A stretch of 64,000 bases of DNA from Oricola thermophila (GTDB taxonomy: Bacteria; Pseudomonadota; Alphaproteobacteria; Rhizobiales; Rhizobiaceae): assembly GCF_013358405.1 (NCBI RefSeq), contig NZ_CP054836.1, positions 2,108,001 through 2,172,000 on the forward strand. Direction: 5' to 3'. Shown one piece after another: positions 38,547-48,366 of this stretch. The stretch's first letter is position 1. The number at the start of each line of letters is the position of its first letter. Both the position numbers and the translations under genes were made by a program. Under the pieces are notes generated by a model that searched no databases, was not told the origin of the DNA, and saw nothing but the letters and a program-made list of their open reading frames with translations.

Positions 38547-40247
38547 ATGCCTATTGCAACAAACATGAGGGGCACCATCGTATACGTCGACAAGGAGTTC
38601 GACCCGAACTTCCTTTATTGCATGGACAAGGAAGGCAATTCTGTCCGTTTCAGCCGGGCGGAACGGATATTGTTGAAGACGTTTTCGAAACATCCCGGCA
38701 TCGTTCTGTCGCGCGATACCTTGCTTGATGCCCTTGCCGGTCCCGGATCCGATGCCTCAGACCGCAATGTCGATTTCCTGATCAACAGACTGCGCCGGAA
38801 ACTCGGAGATTCCGCTCGCAACGCCAGGTTCATCGCGACCCAGTACGGAGAGGGCTACGTGTGGATAGCCGAGCGCGCCGCGCCTTCGCTAATGGCACAG
38901 CACGCGTTTCTCGTGGTCGGTCCGCTGCGGGGATTGCGCTTCATTGGGCCACATGCGGGACTGGCACGCACTTTCGCCCGAATACTGGCCACGCAGATCG
39001 GCGCCAAGCTGGCAAAGGAGCACGAGATAGTCGTAGACGAGAATTGCCCGGGCCCCGACCGGTTCCCCTCGGATCCGCCTCAGTTCGCGGTGGACCTGAA
39101 CTTCCTGCTCGTTGGCGACAGGCTCGACTGTGCATTGGTACTGAAGCGCTTCGCTACCGGCCAGATCATCCGGGCATCAAGGCACACGCTTGCCGAAGCA
39201 CTTTCGGCACAGGGCGAGAACCTTCCCGAAACCGTCGAGGCCATCGCGACCGACATCTGGTCCGCAGTCTGGAAGGCCCTGGCGCAGGAGGAGGCGCTGG
39301 CGCAGCCACCGCCCGACAAGCCGCTCGCCGTGCGCATGCACGACGCTGCCGCGATGCTGACGCAGAATCCGAGCTGGATGGAAGCCGAGGCCCGCCTTCG
39401 TTCCACGCTGGAAAGCAATCCGTCCAGCCATGACGCGGCCGTGATGCTCGCCACTTGCCTGCATTCGAAATACATCATGACCGGAACCGTGAAACCGCGA
39501 GGCACGGACCGGCGGCGGGAAGACGAGGACGAGATGGAACGGCTGCTTCTGACCAGCCTTCCTCACCTCAATGACAATCCCGTCCTGATGATGGCCGCGG
39601 GCAAGCTGCTCTATTTCCTCGACAGAGGACACCGTTCCCTGGGAGCGGAAATCATAGAAAACGCCTTTCACTCCAGTACGGCGTTTGCCACTGCCTTCAC
39701 CACATATGGCCAACTTCAGATGCTGCTGGGTGATATCGACGAGGCTCTGGCACTGTACGAGCGGGGTTTCGAAATCTGCGAGCCGGGGTCGGACTTCTAT
39801 TTCTACCTGTTTGTCCTGAAGTGCCAGGCTCTGATAGCAAAGGATGACCGCGAGCAGGTCGATATTCTCCTTAACGATCTCTTTGACAGGTTTCCGGCGG
39901 CCAGGGCCGGACTGTCCGTCATGTTCGCACCCGACACGAGCGTGGACCTTCATCCGGAAACACGAGCCCTTTTCGAGGCCATGAGCCTCGAGCGCGCACG
40001 GGACCTGCTGATTTGGATGAACTACGTATCCGCCCGACTATTCCGCTTCCAAGAACACGGTGCCAATATCCTCAAAGGCCCCACCTCGCATCTGTTGCTG
40101 CGGTTCGGGCGGGACGTCCTCGCCGATGAGATAGCACACTACTTCCCGGAAACCGGTGCGACGGTCCGGGCGAGCAGGACCGCCAGCCGGAGGCGGGCCC
40201 ATACCAGCAGACAGAAAACAAGAGACAGACGGAGTTCCGCCTCGTAG
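38547..40247 (+). CDS. Winged-helix (OmpR/HilA-type) regulator with TPR-like domain
   Basis: 566 residues. The N-terminal Trans_reg_C winged helix spans about residues 10-105 (FSRAERILLKTFSKHPGIVL; NVDFLINRLRRKLGD; FIATQYGEGYVW). Residues about 250-480 are helical with TPR-like repeats (LLGDIDEALALYERGFEICE). There is no receiver domain and no membrane helix, so it resembles HilA rather than CadC or OmpR. The C-terminus is very basic. The target is unknown. Low-G+C upstream DNA and a start without a clear ribosome site suggest tight control. Confidence 0.8.
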   Translation: MPIATNMRGTIVYVDKEFDPNFLYCMDKEGNSVRFSRAERILLKTFSKHPGIVLSRDTLLDALAGPGSDASDRNVDFLINRLRRKLGDSARNARFIATQYGEGYVWIAERAAPSLMAQHAFLVVGPLRGLRFIGPHAGLARTFARILATQIGAKLAKEHEIVVDENCPGPDRFPSDPPQFAVDLNFLLVGDRLDCALVLKRFATGQIIRASRHTLAEALSAQGENLPETVEAIATDIWSAVWKALAQEEALAQPPPDKPLAVRMHDAAAMLTQNPSWMEAEARLRSTLESNPSSHDAAVMLATCLHSKYIMTGTVKPRGTDRRREDEDEMERLLLTSLPHLNDNPVLMMAAGKLLYFLDRGHRSLGAEIIENAFHSSTAFATAFTTYGQLQMLLGDIDEALALYERGFEICEPGSDFYFYLFVLKCQALIAKDDREQVDILLNDLFDRFPAARAGLSVMFAPDTSVDLHPETRALFEAMSLERARDLLIWMNYVSARLFRFQEHGANILKGPTSHLLLRFGRDVLADEIAHYFPETGATVRASRTASRRRAHTSRQKTRDRRSSAS

Positions 40248-40353
40248 TCCCAGCCGAGCATTCTGACAAATTGCGATCGCAAACTGGCTCCGGTATTTGC
40301 TAATGAACGGAAGGCGAAACCGCTCCGCCACTTTCATTCATCCGGGGACTTGC

Positions 40354-41580
40354 ATGCCACACACGGTAATTATCGGGGGAAGCCACGCGGGCGTGGCCGC
40401 GGCAGCGGCGCTGCGCCAGCACAACGCGGAGATGGACATCACAATTGTCTGCGCGGAGAACGAACTGCCCTATCAGCGGCCACCGCTCTCGAAGGCCTAC
40501 ATGTCTGGCGAAATGAGCCTGGACAGGCTCCGGTTGCGTCCCGCCGAGTGGTACGACGAAAATCGGATCGCGCTCAGGCTTGGCGATTCAGCGACTTCCA
40601 TCGACCGGGGAACTCAGCACGTCCACCTGGCCTCGGGTGAAAGGCTGAACTATGACGCGCTCGTACTCGCGACTGGGGGGGACGCGCGGCGACTCGCGAC
40701 CGAAATGGGCGGAAATCTGGCAAATATTCGCGTCATGCGCACGCTTGCCGATGCCGACGGCCTCATGGAACTCATGAAGCCGGGCCGAAAGCTGGTCGTG
40801 ATCGGCGGCGGATATATCGGGCTCGAAGCGGCCGCTGAAGCGGCGAAAAAGGGACTCGACGTCACCGTCATCGAAGCCGCCGAGCGCATCCTCAACCGGG
40901 TCGCCTGCAAGGAAACGGCGGATGCCTTCCGCGCCCTCCACGCCGCACACGGCGTGACCATCCTCGAGAACACCCGAATAGAGCGGCTGATCGGATCCGG
41001 CGGCAATGCCACCGCCATCAGGCTGGCCGATGGCCAGGTACTGCCGCTCGATCTCGCAATCGTGGGAATCGGGATCACGCCGAATGTGGAGCTTGCCGAG
41101 GCGGCAGGGCTGGAAGTGGCCGCCGGCGTCGTGGTCGACGATCACGGGCGAACCTCCGATCCATCCATCTACGCGGCCGGCGACTGCACCGTCCTGCCGT
41201 TCGACAACATGCCGACCAGGCTGGAATCCGTGCAGAATGCGCATGACCAGGCTGCCGTCGTGGCGGCGAATATCTGCGGCATGGACAAGACCTATCGCCC
41301 CAATCCGTGGTTCTGGTCGGACCAGTACGACATGAAACTGCAGATCGCGGGACTGAACCGCGGCTACGATTCCGTCGTCGTCCGGCCGGGGAAGCGGGAC
41401 GGCTCGGTTTCGCATTTCTATTTCCGGCAGGGACGGTTCATCGCCGTCGACTGCCTGAACGACGCGGCGACCTACGCAATGTGCCGAAAGTTTCTCGATG
41501 CCGGCGCAGAGATCACGCCCTATCAAATCGCCGACCCGGAATTCGACCTCCGCGCCGCGATGAAGGCACTCCAGGGCTGA
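40354..41580 (+). CDS. FAD-dependent ferredoxin/rubredoxin reductase-like oxidoreductase
   Basis: 408 residues. FAD motif VIIGGSHAGVAAAAALRQHN, PYQRPPLSKAYMSG, NAD(P)H motif VVIGGGYIGLEAAAEAAKKG, SIYAAGDCTVLP and a C-terminal reductase domain (WFWSDQYDMKLQIAGL). This is the family of ferredoxin reductases that serve cytochrome P450s and Rieske oxygenases. No ferredoxin, P450 or oxygenase is adjacent, so the partner is unknown. The start is the ATG giving MPHTVIIGG. Its stop is immediately next to the stop of the convergent exporter operon. Confidence 0.88.
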   Translation: MPHTVIIGGSHAGVAAAAALRQHNAEMDITIVCAENELPYQRPPLSKAYMSGEMSLDRLRLRPAEWYDENRIALRLGDSATSIDRGTQHVHLASGERLNYDALVLATGGDARRLATEMGGNLANIRVMRTLADADGLMELMKPGRKLVVIGGGYIGLEAAAEAAKKGLDVTVIEAAERILNRVACKETADAFRALHAAHGVTILENTRIERLIGSGGNATAIRLADGQVLPLDLAIVGIGITPNVELAEAAGLEVAAGVVVDDHGRTSDPSIYAAGDCTVLPFDNMPTRLESVQNAHDQAAVVAANICGMDKTYRPNPWFWSDQYDMKLQIAGLNRGYDSVVVRPGKRDGSVSHFYFRQGRFIAVDCLNDAATYAMCRKFLDAGAEITPYQIADPEFDLRAAMKALQG

Positions 41581-42798
41581 CTAGAGCGTCGACCGGTCAA
41601 CGACATCAACGCCATCGGCCACCCGGTCGCTCGGATGGGTGATTACCATTGTGCCCTCCTCGACGCCGGACACGATTTCCGCCATCAGCCCGCTGCGGCG
41701 TCCGATCTCGACGGGGACCTGGCGGGCGACACCCTCGTCGTAGATGAAAAGTGCCCATTCCCCGTCCGCGCGGAACAGGGCCGAAACGGGCACCTGCAGG
41801 ACATCGCTGCCTTCCCAGACGATTATGCGCACGAAGACCGCATAGCCATTGCCGAGGCCCTTTCCCGCGATTTCCCCGTTCTCGAAATCGAGCGTCACAT
41901 CAACCCGCTGTTCCTCGATGCCGAGGGCCGAGACCTTGGTGCGGGCCGCCGGCTCGATTTCGCGGACCCTGGCATGCAGCGTCTCCTCGCCGCCCCATCG
42001 CTCGACAAGTGCCGGTGCCCCCTCCTCTATGCGCACGGCTTCCGACGAAAGAATGTCGGCAACGATTTCCAGGTTGTCGGGCTGGCCGATGGAGAGCAGT
42101 GGCGTACCGGCCTGAACGGGCCGTTCGCTGACATTGACGATATCGAGCACGACGCCGTCAGCCGGGGCCAGGATCGGCACGCAGCAATTCTCGTCGACCT
42201 CGCCATCCTGCATCAGCCCCGGCTCTATCAGCGCCGCCCTGGCGCGTTCGAGCGCGCTCTCGGACGCCGCGCGATTGGCCCTGGCCGCATCGAGCGCCGC
42301 CTCACGCAGCGCCTTGATCTGGGCCGCATCCTCAAGCTGGGTCAGGGAAGCGACACCGCGGTCCACCAGCGTCTGGATGCGGGAATATTGCGTGATGGCG
42401 TAATTCAGCTCTTCCTCGGCCTGGCGCACGGACGTATCCGCAGCCTGAAGGGCGGCTTCCGCCTCCCGGACCGCCGCCTCGGCCTGGACGCGGGTGCGCG
42501 CATCGAGAAAACCTATTTCCGCCGGCCGAACCACGGCAACAACCGTTTCGCCACCTACCACCCTTTCGCCAACCGCCACAGGCGAGCGCTGCGCGGTGCC
42601 CGCGATCGGGGCCGAAACCTCGTAAATATCCTTTATCCGGGTCTTGCCGTCGGCATCGACCGTCACGCGCATGACGTCTCGCTTCGCAGAGACAATATCC
42701 ACGGGAACGGGATCATCCCGGAACGTCACGTAGAGCAGACCGGTCAGAGCCGCGAGGCCCGCCAGAATTCCCACATTCGTGCGAAGATTGAACGGCAT
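41581..42798 (-). CDS. HlyD-family periplasmic adaptor of an ABC exporter
   Basis: 405 residues. One N-terminal membrane anchor (VGILAGLAALTGLLYVTF), a lipoyl/barrel-sandwich half (YEVSAPIAGTAQRSPVAVGE and later ILAPADGVVLDIVNVSERPV), and between them a coiled-coil hairpin (about residues 100-180). It links an inner-membrane ABC transporter to the outer membrane, as in the DevB/MacA adaptors. It is the last gene of the operon ATPase - FtsX permease - adaptor; an outer-membrane factor gene is not in the window. The substrate is unknown, glycolipid or peptide being typical. Confidence 0.85.
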   Translation of the reverse strand: MPFNLRTNVGILAGLAALTGLLYVTFRDDPVPVDIVSAKRDVMRVTVDADGKTRIKDIYEVSAPIAGTAQRSPVAVGERVVGGETVVAVVRPAEIGFLDARTRVQAEAAVREAEAALQAADTSVRQAEEELNYAITQYSRIQTLVDRGVASLTQLEDAAQIKALREAALDAARANRAASESALERARAALIEPGLMQDGEVDENCCVPILAPADGVVLDIVNVSERPVQAGTPLLSIGQPDNLEIVADILSSEAVRIEEGAPALVERWGGEETLHARVREIEPAARTKVSALGIEEQRVDVTLDFENGEIAGKGLGNGYAVFVRIIVWEGSDVLQVPVSALFRADGEWALFIYDEGVARQVPVEIGRRSGLMAEIVSGVEEGTMVITHPSDRVADGVDVVDRSTL

Positions 42799-42801
42799 TG
42801 A

Positions 42802-45165
42802 CTACTCCCGCGTTTTCATGACCGAGACAAGGTCGAGCGTATCAAGGCGACGACGCACCACCAGGACCGAACCGACAGCGGCGGCGATCGCGACGAAACT
42901 GGCAAACCCGTAGGTGTGGCTCTTGAGCACAACCGGGATGGTGTAGAGATCACTTGCAAAGGCGAAACTCATGCCCCAGGCGATCGTCGCACCCAGAACC
43001 CAGCCTATCGGCTGGGCGACGACGGCGAGAATCAGCGTCTCGCCCATCAGGATGTACGACACTTCGGCATTGGTGAAACCGAGGATGCGGAGGCTCGCCA
43101 GTTCGCGCGCGCGCTCCGAGAGCTGTATGCGCGCGCTGTTGTAGGTGACGCCGATGGTTATCATGGCAGCGATGGTGATATAGATCATCGACTGGATCAC
43201 CATGTTCTCCTTGATCGTGCTGCGGAATTTCTCGCGCGTATCGGTGAGCAAGATCAGGCCAGCGAGTTTCGGGATGTTCTTCAACTCGCGGTGCAGGTCG
43301 TCGATCCTGGCCTCGTCGATCAGGACATTCGCATGGGTAATGCGGGGCGACTGGCGGAACAGCCGCGCCAGATGCTCCGCGTTCATGTAGGCTCCGATTC
43401 CGAAATACTGCGTGACAACGCCGCTTACCGTCAGTCTGTGGCTCTCGCGACGCCCGCTCAGAAATTCGACATCGACCGGATCGCCCGGTGCGACCCCGAG
43501 CTGGCCGGCAAGCCGCCTGGTGAGCAGAATTCCCTCCTGCGGCGCCGTGATGACCTTGCCGTCCGGGTCGATGACACGGCTCAGGTCGGCTTGCGGCCAG
43601 CTGCCCTCGACGGTCACACGCTTCTCGAGATGGCCATTGGTCAGCCTGACCGGCAGGTTGAGCTGTCCCTCCGCCCGAAGGATGCCGGGCAGTCTCTCGA
43701 CCTCGGAAAGTATCGAAACGGGCTGCTCGGAGGTAAACAACAGCACGCCGTCCTGCAGGTTCGACTGGAAGAAGGCGACGTCGATGATCTCCTCCATGGA
43801 ATCCTCGAAAAAGCTGGAGGCAATAAGAACGGCAACGCCGAACGCCATGCCCAGCGAAGTCAAGGACGCGCGCAGGGGCCAACGCGTGATGCCACGCAGG
43901 ATCATCATGGTCGGCTGCTTCAGCCGCATCGCGGCCAGCAGCCTGTCGAACAGTCCCCGGCGGAAATTGGGCGGCGCGGGCGGCTGCATCGCAATGGCGG
44001 GATCCAGCCGCGCAGCCTTCAGCGCGTTGAACACCGCACCGAGCGCAGCGGCGAGGATGCCGAGCGCACCCGAAAGAACGTAGGTGAATTTCGACACGCT
44101 GAAGAGCAGGTAAGGAAAGGTGAAGAACTCGGCATAGATGAGAGCCATGCCGCGGGCGGCCCATGTGCCGAGCGCCCAGCCGATCAGCACGCCGAACACG
44201 GCGATCAACACCGCGAGCGCGATGTAGTGCATCGCCACCGCGAAATTGGTGTAGCCCAGCGCCTTCATCAGGCCGATCTGGCTGCGCTCCAGCGCAACGA
44301 TGCGGCCGATCACCATGTTGACCAGGAACGCGGCGATTCCGAAGAACACCGGCGGCAGGATGCGCGCCGTGGTCTCGAGCCCGAGCAACTCGGAGTCGAT
44401 GAAGGCATCGGACATCTGCTGGTCGCGTCCGTAGGCTCCGGTCCCGCCATAGGGTTCGAGGATATCGTCCAGCCGATCGATCACCTCCTCCGGATCGGCA
44501 TCGAGCGTCAGTTTCAAGCTGACGTCGTTGAACGCGCCGGACATGTCGAAGGCAGCCGATGCCGCATTTTCCGACATCCACAATATTCCGAAATTCTCGT
44601 TGTCGGGCATCAGAGCGCCGGGACCGATCGTGTAGACATATTCCGGAGAAAGGGCGGTACCGACGATGGTGAGCGGTCGCTTGCGTCCGTTGAGGTTGGC
44701 GTGAATCACGTCTCCAAGCCGGTAGCCGTTCGCCTGGGCGAAAGGCTCGTTGACCATGATTTCGTCGGAAGCCTCGGGATCCGGAAGCCGCCCCGACCTG
44801 ACGAGCGGCACGTTCAGCACGGCACCGTTGTCGGACGGCAGAGAGATAATTCTCCCGGTCGCGGTCTTCACGCGATCAGGCAGATCGAGCACCGCATCCT
44901 TGACGGTACGAAGTTCCACCGCCCAGACACCCTCGATACCGGAAATCTCGCTCTCAAGGCTGCGCGGAGCGCGGGTGGCCGAGGCGAATATGTCCGCGAA
45001 ACGGTTGCGCTCGTAGTAGGCCGCCCGGGTATTCTGCAACGCACCGTACATGCCGTATGAAATCAGCAACACGGCCACACCGCAGGCAAGAAGGAGCGCA
45101 ATCGACAGGCCCTGCGCCCACAGGCGGCGTAAATCACGGAGCAATTTCTTGTCGAGCGCCCTCAC
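42802..45165 (-). CDS. ABC exporter permease with two FtsX domains
   Basis: 787 residues from a GTG start 4 bp after the ATPase stop. One N-terminal helix (GLSIALLLACGVAVLLISYG) and two FtsX-type membrane blocks, each following a large MacB-like periplasmic domain: about residues 285-420 (ILPPVFFGIAAFLVNMVIGR) and 660-780 (IYITIAAMITIGVTYNSARI). The family has mechanotransmission-type transporters that move lipids or lipoproteins out of the inner membrane. The start chosen skips an upstream frame overlapping the ATPase gene. Confidence 0.88.
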   Translation of the reverse strand: MRALDKKLLRDLRRLWAQGLSIALLLACGVAVLLISYGMYGALQNTRAAYYERNRFADIFASATRAPRSLESEISGIEGVWAVELRTVKDAVLDLPDRVKTATGRIISLPSDNGAVLNVPLVRSGRLPDPEASDEIMVNEPFAQANGYRLGDVIHANLNGRKRPLTIVGTALSPEYVYTIGPGALMPDNENFGILWMSENAASAAFDMSGAFNDVSLKLTLDADPEEVIDRLDDILEPYGGTGAYGRDQQMSDAFIDSELLGLETTARILPPVFFGIAAFLVNMVIGRIVALERSQIGLMKALGYTNFAVAMHYIALAVLIAVFGVLIGWALGTWAARGMALIYAEFFTFPYLLFSVSKFTYVLSGALGILAAALGAVFNALKAARLDPAIAMQPPAPPNFRRGLFDRLLAAMRLKQPTMMILRGITRWPLRASLTSLGMAFGVAVLIASSFFEDSMEEIIDVAFFQSNLQDGVLLFTSEQPVSILSEVERLPGILRAEGQLNLPVRLTNGHLEKRVTVEGSWPQADLSRVIDPDGKVITAPQEGILLTRRLAGQLGVAPGDPVDVEFLSGRRESHRLTVSGVVTQYFGIGAYMNAEHLARLFRQSPRITHANVLIDEARIDDLHRELKNIPKLAGLILLTDTREKFRSTIKENMVIQSMIYITIAAMITIGVTYNSARIQLSERARELASLRILGFTNAEVSYILMGETLILAVVAQPIGWVLGATIAWGMSFAFASDLYTIPVVLKSHTYGFASFVAIAAAVGSVLVVRRRLDTLDLVSVMKTRE

Positions 45166-45169
45166 CGCA

Positions 45170-45892
45170 TCACCACTGGATCTCGTGCGGCATGATGCGC
45201 GACTCGTTGACTTCCACTTCCTTGATCTTCCCGTCAAGGAACCGGACGACCCGATGCGCCATCTTGCGGATCGCCGCATTGTGGGTGATCACAGCGGTCG
45301 TCGTGCCGAACTGCTCGTTGATCCGGTTCAACGCCTCCAGAACGGTTACCCCGGTCCTGATGTCGAGCGCCCCGGTCGGCTCGTCGCAAAGCAGGATTTC
45401 CGGCCGCTTGGCTATCGCGCGGGCGATTGCCACCCGCTGCTGTTCGCCCCCCGACATCTCCGCCGGGAAATGATCCATGCGATGCCCGAGACCGACCAGA
45501 TCAAGCGCCTCCTCCGCCGGCATCGGATCGCGTGCAATGTCGGTGACAAGCGCCACATTCTCCCGGGCCGAAAGGCTGGGGACCAGATTGTAGAACTGGA
45601 ACACGAAACCGACATGATCGCGCCGGAACCGCGTGAGTTCGCGGTCGTTCATCCCGGTCAGGCGACTTTCGCGAAACCAGACGTCACCGGTCGTAGGCCG
45701 GTCCAGGCCGCCGAGGATATTGAGCAGAGTTGACTTTCCGCTTCCGGAAGGACCAAGCAACACCGCCAACTCGCCGCTGTAGAGTTGAAGATCGACCCCG
45801 GCGAGCGCATAGACCTTCACCTCGCCCGTATCATAAACCTTGGTGATGTCTTCGGTGCGAAAAACAATCTCGTTTTCCGGACGTGCCTCCAT
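45170..45892 (-). CDS. ABC exporter ATP-binding protein (MacB/LolD type)
   Basis: 240 residues. Walker [14 protein letters not shown]-loop [17 protein letters not shown], signature [14 protein letters not shown], Walker [12 protein letters not shown] and H-loop TAVITHNAA. LolD/MacB-type ATPases drive FtsX-like permeases by mechanotransmission. First gene of the exporter operon; GAGGGGG stands 4 nt before the ATG. A longer frame upstream lacks support. Confidence 0.93.
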   Translation of the reverse strand: MEARPENEIVFRTEDITKVYDTGEVKVYALAGVDLQLYSGELAVLLGPSGSGKSTLLNILGGLDRPTTGDVWFRESRLTGMNDRELTRFRRDHVGFVFQFYNLVPSLSARENVALVTDIARDPMPAEEALDLVGLGHRMDHFPAEMSGGEQQRVAIARAIAKRPEILLCDEPTGALDIRTGVTVLEALNRINEQFGTTTAVITHNAAIRKMAHRVVRFLDGKIKEVEVNESRIMPHEIQW

Positions 45893-46311
45893 ATTGCCCC
45901 CTCTGGCACAAATTCCGTCCGCTTTGGGCACCAATCGTGCCACCCCAAAAAAACGGGTGCGTTGATCCTTCTCAAGCGTCGTTCGGGAAATTCACGCCTG
46001 CCACACGCTTTCCGATACACGAGCCACTCGCTCGCCTGAATGTACTCAACGGCCGCCGACAGTTTTCCTCCCGACAGATGCCCGCAAACGCGGCAGATTC
46101 CCAATCTACAACACCGGAAAACGAGAAAATCCCACCGCAGAAACTTTTCCATCCGACAAAGCAGAGGAATTTCTGCTTCATCATTTAACCCCCCGTTAAA
46201 CCGGAATTAGTAGTCGTTACTAAGGCAATGAAGCCAATTACAATCCGACATGAAGTCTGACACGACGTCAACGGTGCGGTGCCGCGCCGGACGTTTCCAA
46301 CGAGTCAGGAC
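45893..46311. other. Intergenic region between the ABC exporter and the chemoreceptor operon
   Basis: About 420 bp without a gene. It is less G+C-rich than its surroundings, especially at 46170-46260. It must hold the promoters of the divergent exporter and chemoreceptor operons. The one recognisable element is the CtrA-type box at 46185-46199. Short frames here lack ribosome sites and I do not count them. Confidence 0.7.
46185..46199 (+). promoter_or_regulatory. CtrA-type binding box
   Basis: TTAA-CCCCCCG-TTAA fits the full CtrA consensus TTAA-N7-TTAA. It lies about 110-125 bp before the chemoreceptor operon, so cell-cycle/motility control by CtrA is plausible. Confidence 0.6.
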
Positions 46312-46641
46312 ATGCCATCCAGCCCAAAATGCCAAATCCGGAAGCAACGCCTTATCCTGGCGGGAAATTTTCTCGCCGCTTTCGCGGTCATTGCGGCGAT
46401 GGCCGCGGTACCGACCGGTAACCGGGTCGTGGTTGTCGCGCCGCCGTGGAGTTCGCCCGATCGCGTCATCGCGATCATCGCTGATGCCGGAGGCACGCTG
46501 GTGGACGGGGGACGCGGCGACTGGCTCGCCGTTGCCGAAGGATCATCGCCGGACTTTGTCAATCGCCTGTTTGCTGCCGGCGCGTTGTTAACGCTTGATG
46601 GCCGGCTCGCCGCGACGTGTTTCAGAGGAGCCTCGACATGA
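46312..46641 (+). CDS. Small membrane-anchored protein encoded before a chemoreceptor
   Basis: 109 residues. One N-terminal hydrophobic segment ([20 protein letters not shown]) is followed by [39 protein letters not shown] and [17 protein letters not shown], an alpha/beta pattern. I do not recognise a named family. Its end overlaps the chemoreceptor start (ATGA), so the two are translated together and the small protein may work with the receptor or carry a periplasmic sensing domain. The start could be the ATG 11 codons further upstream. Confidence 0.65.
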   Translation: MPSSPKCQIRKQRLILAGNFLAAFAVIAAMAAVPTGNRVVVVAPPWSSPDRVIAIIADAGGTLVDGGRGDWLAVAEGSSPDFVNRLFAAGALLTLDGRLAATCFRGAST

Positions 46642-48236
46642 ACGGACTATCGACCTTGCGCCAGAGGGCGTCCATTCTCGTCATATCAATGCTGTGGTTC
46701 AACGTTCTGTTGGTTGCGACGCGCGCCGTCTGGGGAACGGATGCAAACTGGTCCGTGATGGTCGGTGGTGCCGTACTTCTCGCAGCAGCGGCAACAGTTT
46801 CCTGGATGGCCGACCGGACCGGGCCGGCAACGAGAACGGCCACGGGAGCAGCGCAGGCAGGCCTGGTCGCCTTGCTGGTTTACGGCTTCATCGATTCACC
46901 GCTGCAGATCGACATGCACATGTATTTCTTCGCAGCGCTGGCAATTACCGCAGCCTGGATCGACTGGCGACCGATCGCTGCCTTCACGGCCGTGACCGCA
47001 CTGCACCACCTGGCGCTCTATGTCGTCCTTCCGGCCGCCGTCTTTCCGGGAGAAGCAACTCTCGCCCGCGTGGCATTGCACGCGATAATCCTGCTTGTCG
47101 AAGCCGGAATCCTGTTCAAGATGACACAGAGCATGGCAAACGCCTTCGCTGACGCGGAGCGGGCGCTCGCGGATTCGCAGGAATCGCGGGAGGCCGCGGA
47201 CCGCAGCAGCCGCGAGGCCGAAGCGGCCCGGATATCGGCCGAAGAAGAGCGCCTGGCGCGGGAGCGAGCCAAGGCGGAGGAAGCCCAGACCGTACGCACC
47301 GTTGTCGACACGCTCGCAGACCATTTGAAGACGATGGCCGAGGGAGACCTTACCGCACAAATCACTACGCCGTTCCCCGGCGAACTCGACCGGTTGCGCG
47401 TCGATTTCAACAAGTCGGTCGAAATACTGTCGGCCGCGCTTCACGAGGTGAACGGCAACGTGCGCACGATCCGTGCGTATGCCGGAGAAATCGACACCTC
47501 GGCCAACGATCTCTCGCGGCGCACCGAACAGCAGGCAGCGGCAGTGGAGGAAACATCCGCTTCTCTCGAACAGATGGCTTCGACCGTCTCGGAAACCTCC
47601 AAGAAGGCAAGCAGCGTGGCAGCCAAGGCCAACGAGGCACGCGAGACGACCGAAACCTCCGGTGTCGTTGTCCGCGACGCCGTCAACGCGATGGGCCGGA
47701 TCGAAGCCGTCTCGCACGAGATCGCCCAGATCATTTCCGTGATCGACGAGATCGCCTTCCAGACCAACCTGCTGGCACTCAATGCCGGCGTCGAGGCCGC
47801 GCGGGCCGGCGAAGCCGGTGCGGGGTTTGCCGTCGTCGCCCAGGAGGTGCGCGAACTGGCCCAGCGTTCCGCCGACGCGGCCAAGCAGATAACCGACCTT
47901 ATCAACAAGTCCACCGGGGAGATCTCGACGGGAGTCGATCTCGTGAAGGCAGCCGGCGAGGCGCTGGATTCGATTTCGGGATATGTCGGCGAGATCAACA
48001 CCGCGATCCAGGGTATCGCCACCGCATCGCAGCAGGAGGCGGCCGGCCTGCACCAGATCAGCAAGGCCGTGGCGCAAATGGACGAGGTCACGCAATACAA
48101 TGCAACGATGGCGGAAGAGACCAGCGCCGTCGTGCACAAACTGACCACGCAGGCCGGTGACCTGGCCGATCTCGTCGGCCGGTTCCGCCTATCAGGCGAG
48201 GCAGCCGAAACCGAACGGGCCACTGCGGCGGCATAG
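46638..48236 (+). CDS. Methyl-accepting chemotaxis protein with membrane-embedded sensor
   Basis: 532 residues. The N-terminal about 170 residues have six hydrophobic helices and no periplasmic domain; histidines occur in MHMYFFAAL and [11 protein letters not shown], which could bind a metal or haem. A charged coiled coil and HAMP-like segment ([17 protein letters not shown]) follow, then the MCP signalling hairpin with its tip [20 protein letters not shown]. Glu/Gln-rich methylation regions flank it. It signals to CheA/CheW; no che gene is in the window. A 15-bp-stem terminator follows. Confidence 0.9.
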   Translation: MNGLSTLRQRASILVISMLWFNVLLVATRAVWGTDANWSVMVGGAVLLAAAATVSWMADRTGPATRTATGAAQAGLVALLVYGFIDSPLQIDMHMYFFAALAITAAWIDWRPIAAFTAVTALHHLALYVVLPAAVFPGEATLARVALHAIILLVEAGILFKMTQSMANAFADAERALADSQESREAADRSSREAEAARISAEEERLARERAKAEEAQTVRTVVDTLADHLKTMAEGDLTAQITTPFPGELDRLRVDFNKSVEILSAALHEVNGNVRTIRAYAGEIDTSANDLSRRTEQQAAAVEETSASLEQMASTVSETSKKASSVAAKANEARETTETSGVVVRDAVNAMGRIEAVSHEIAQIISVIDEIAFQTNLLALNAGVEAARAGEAGAGFAVVAQEVRELAQRSADAAKQITDLINKSTGEISTGVDLVKAAGEALDSISGYVGEINTAIQGIATASQQEAAGLHQISKAVAQMDEVTQYNATMAEETSAVVHKLTTQAGDLADLVGRFRLSGEAAETERATAAA

Positions 48237-48264
48237 ACGGGTCCACCCCGCCCTACAGGAAAAC

Positions 48265-48304
48265 AAGGGCCCTTCCGCGCAACATCGCGGAAGGGCCCTT
48301 CTGT
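48265..48304 (+). terminator. Strong terminator after the chemoreceptor gene
   Basis: A perfect 15-bp inverted repeat starting AAGGGCCCTT (48265-48279 with 48286-48300) and a 6-nt loop, followed by CTGTTTC. It lies between convergent genes and can serve both. Confidence 0.85.
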
Positions 48305-48366
48305 TTCTACATGTACCCTGATCCGGCGGCGGCGCTCGTCGCGCCGGCATCGCCGGCAGTCTCCTC

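Noticed and set aside
42916..45060. Long plus-strand frame (714 codons) opposite the FtsX permease
   Set aside because: Antisense shadow of a well-supported permease; biased composition and no ribosome site.
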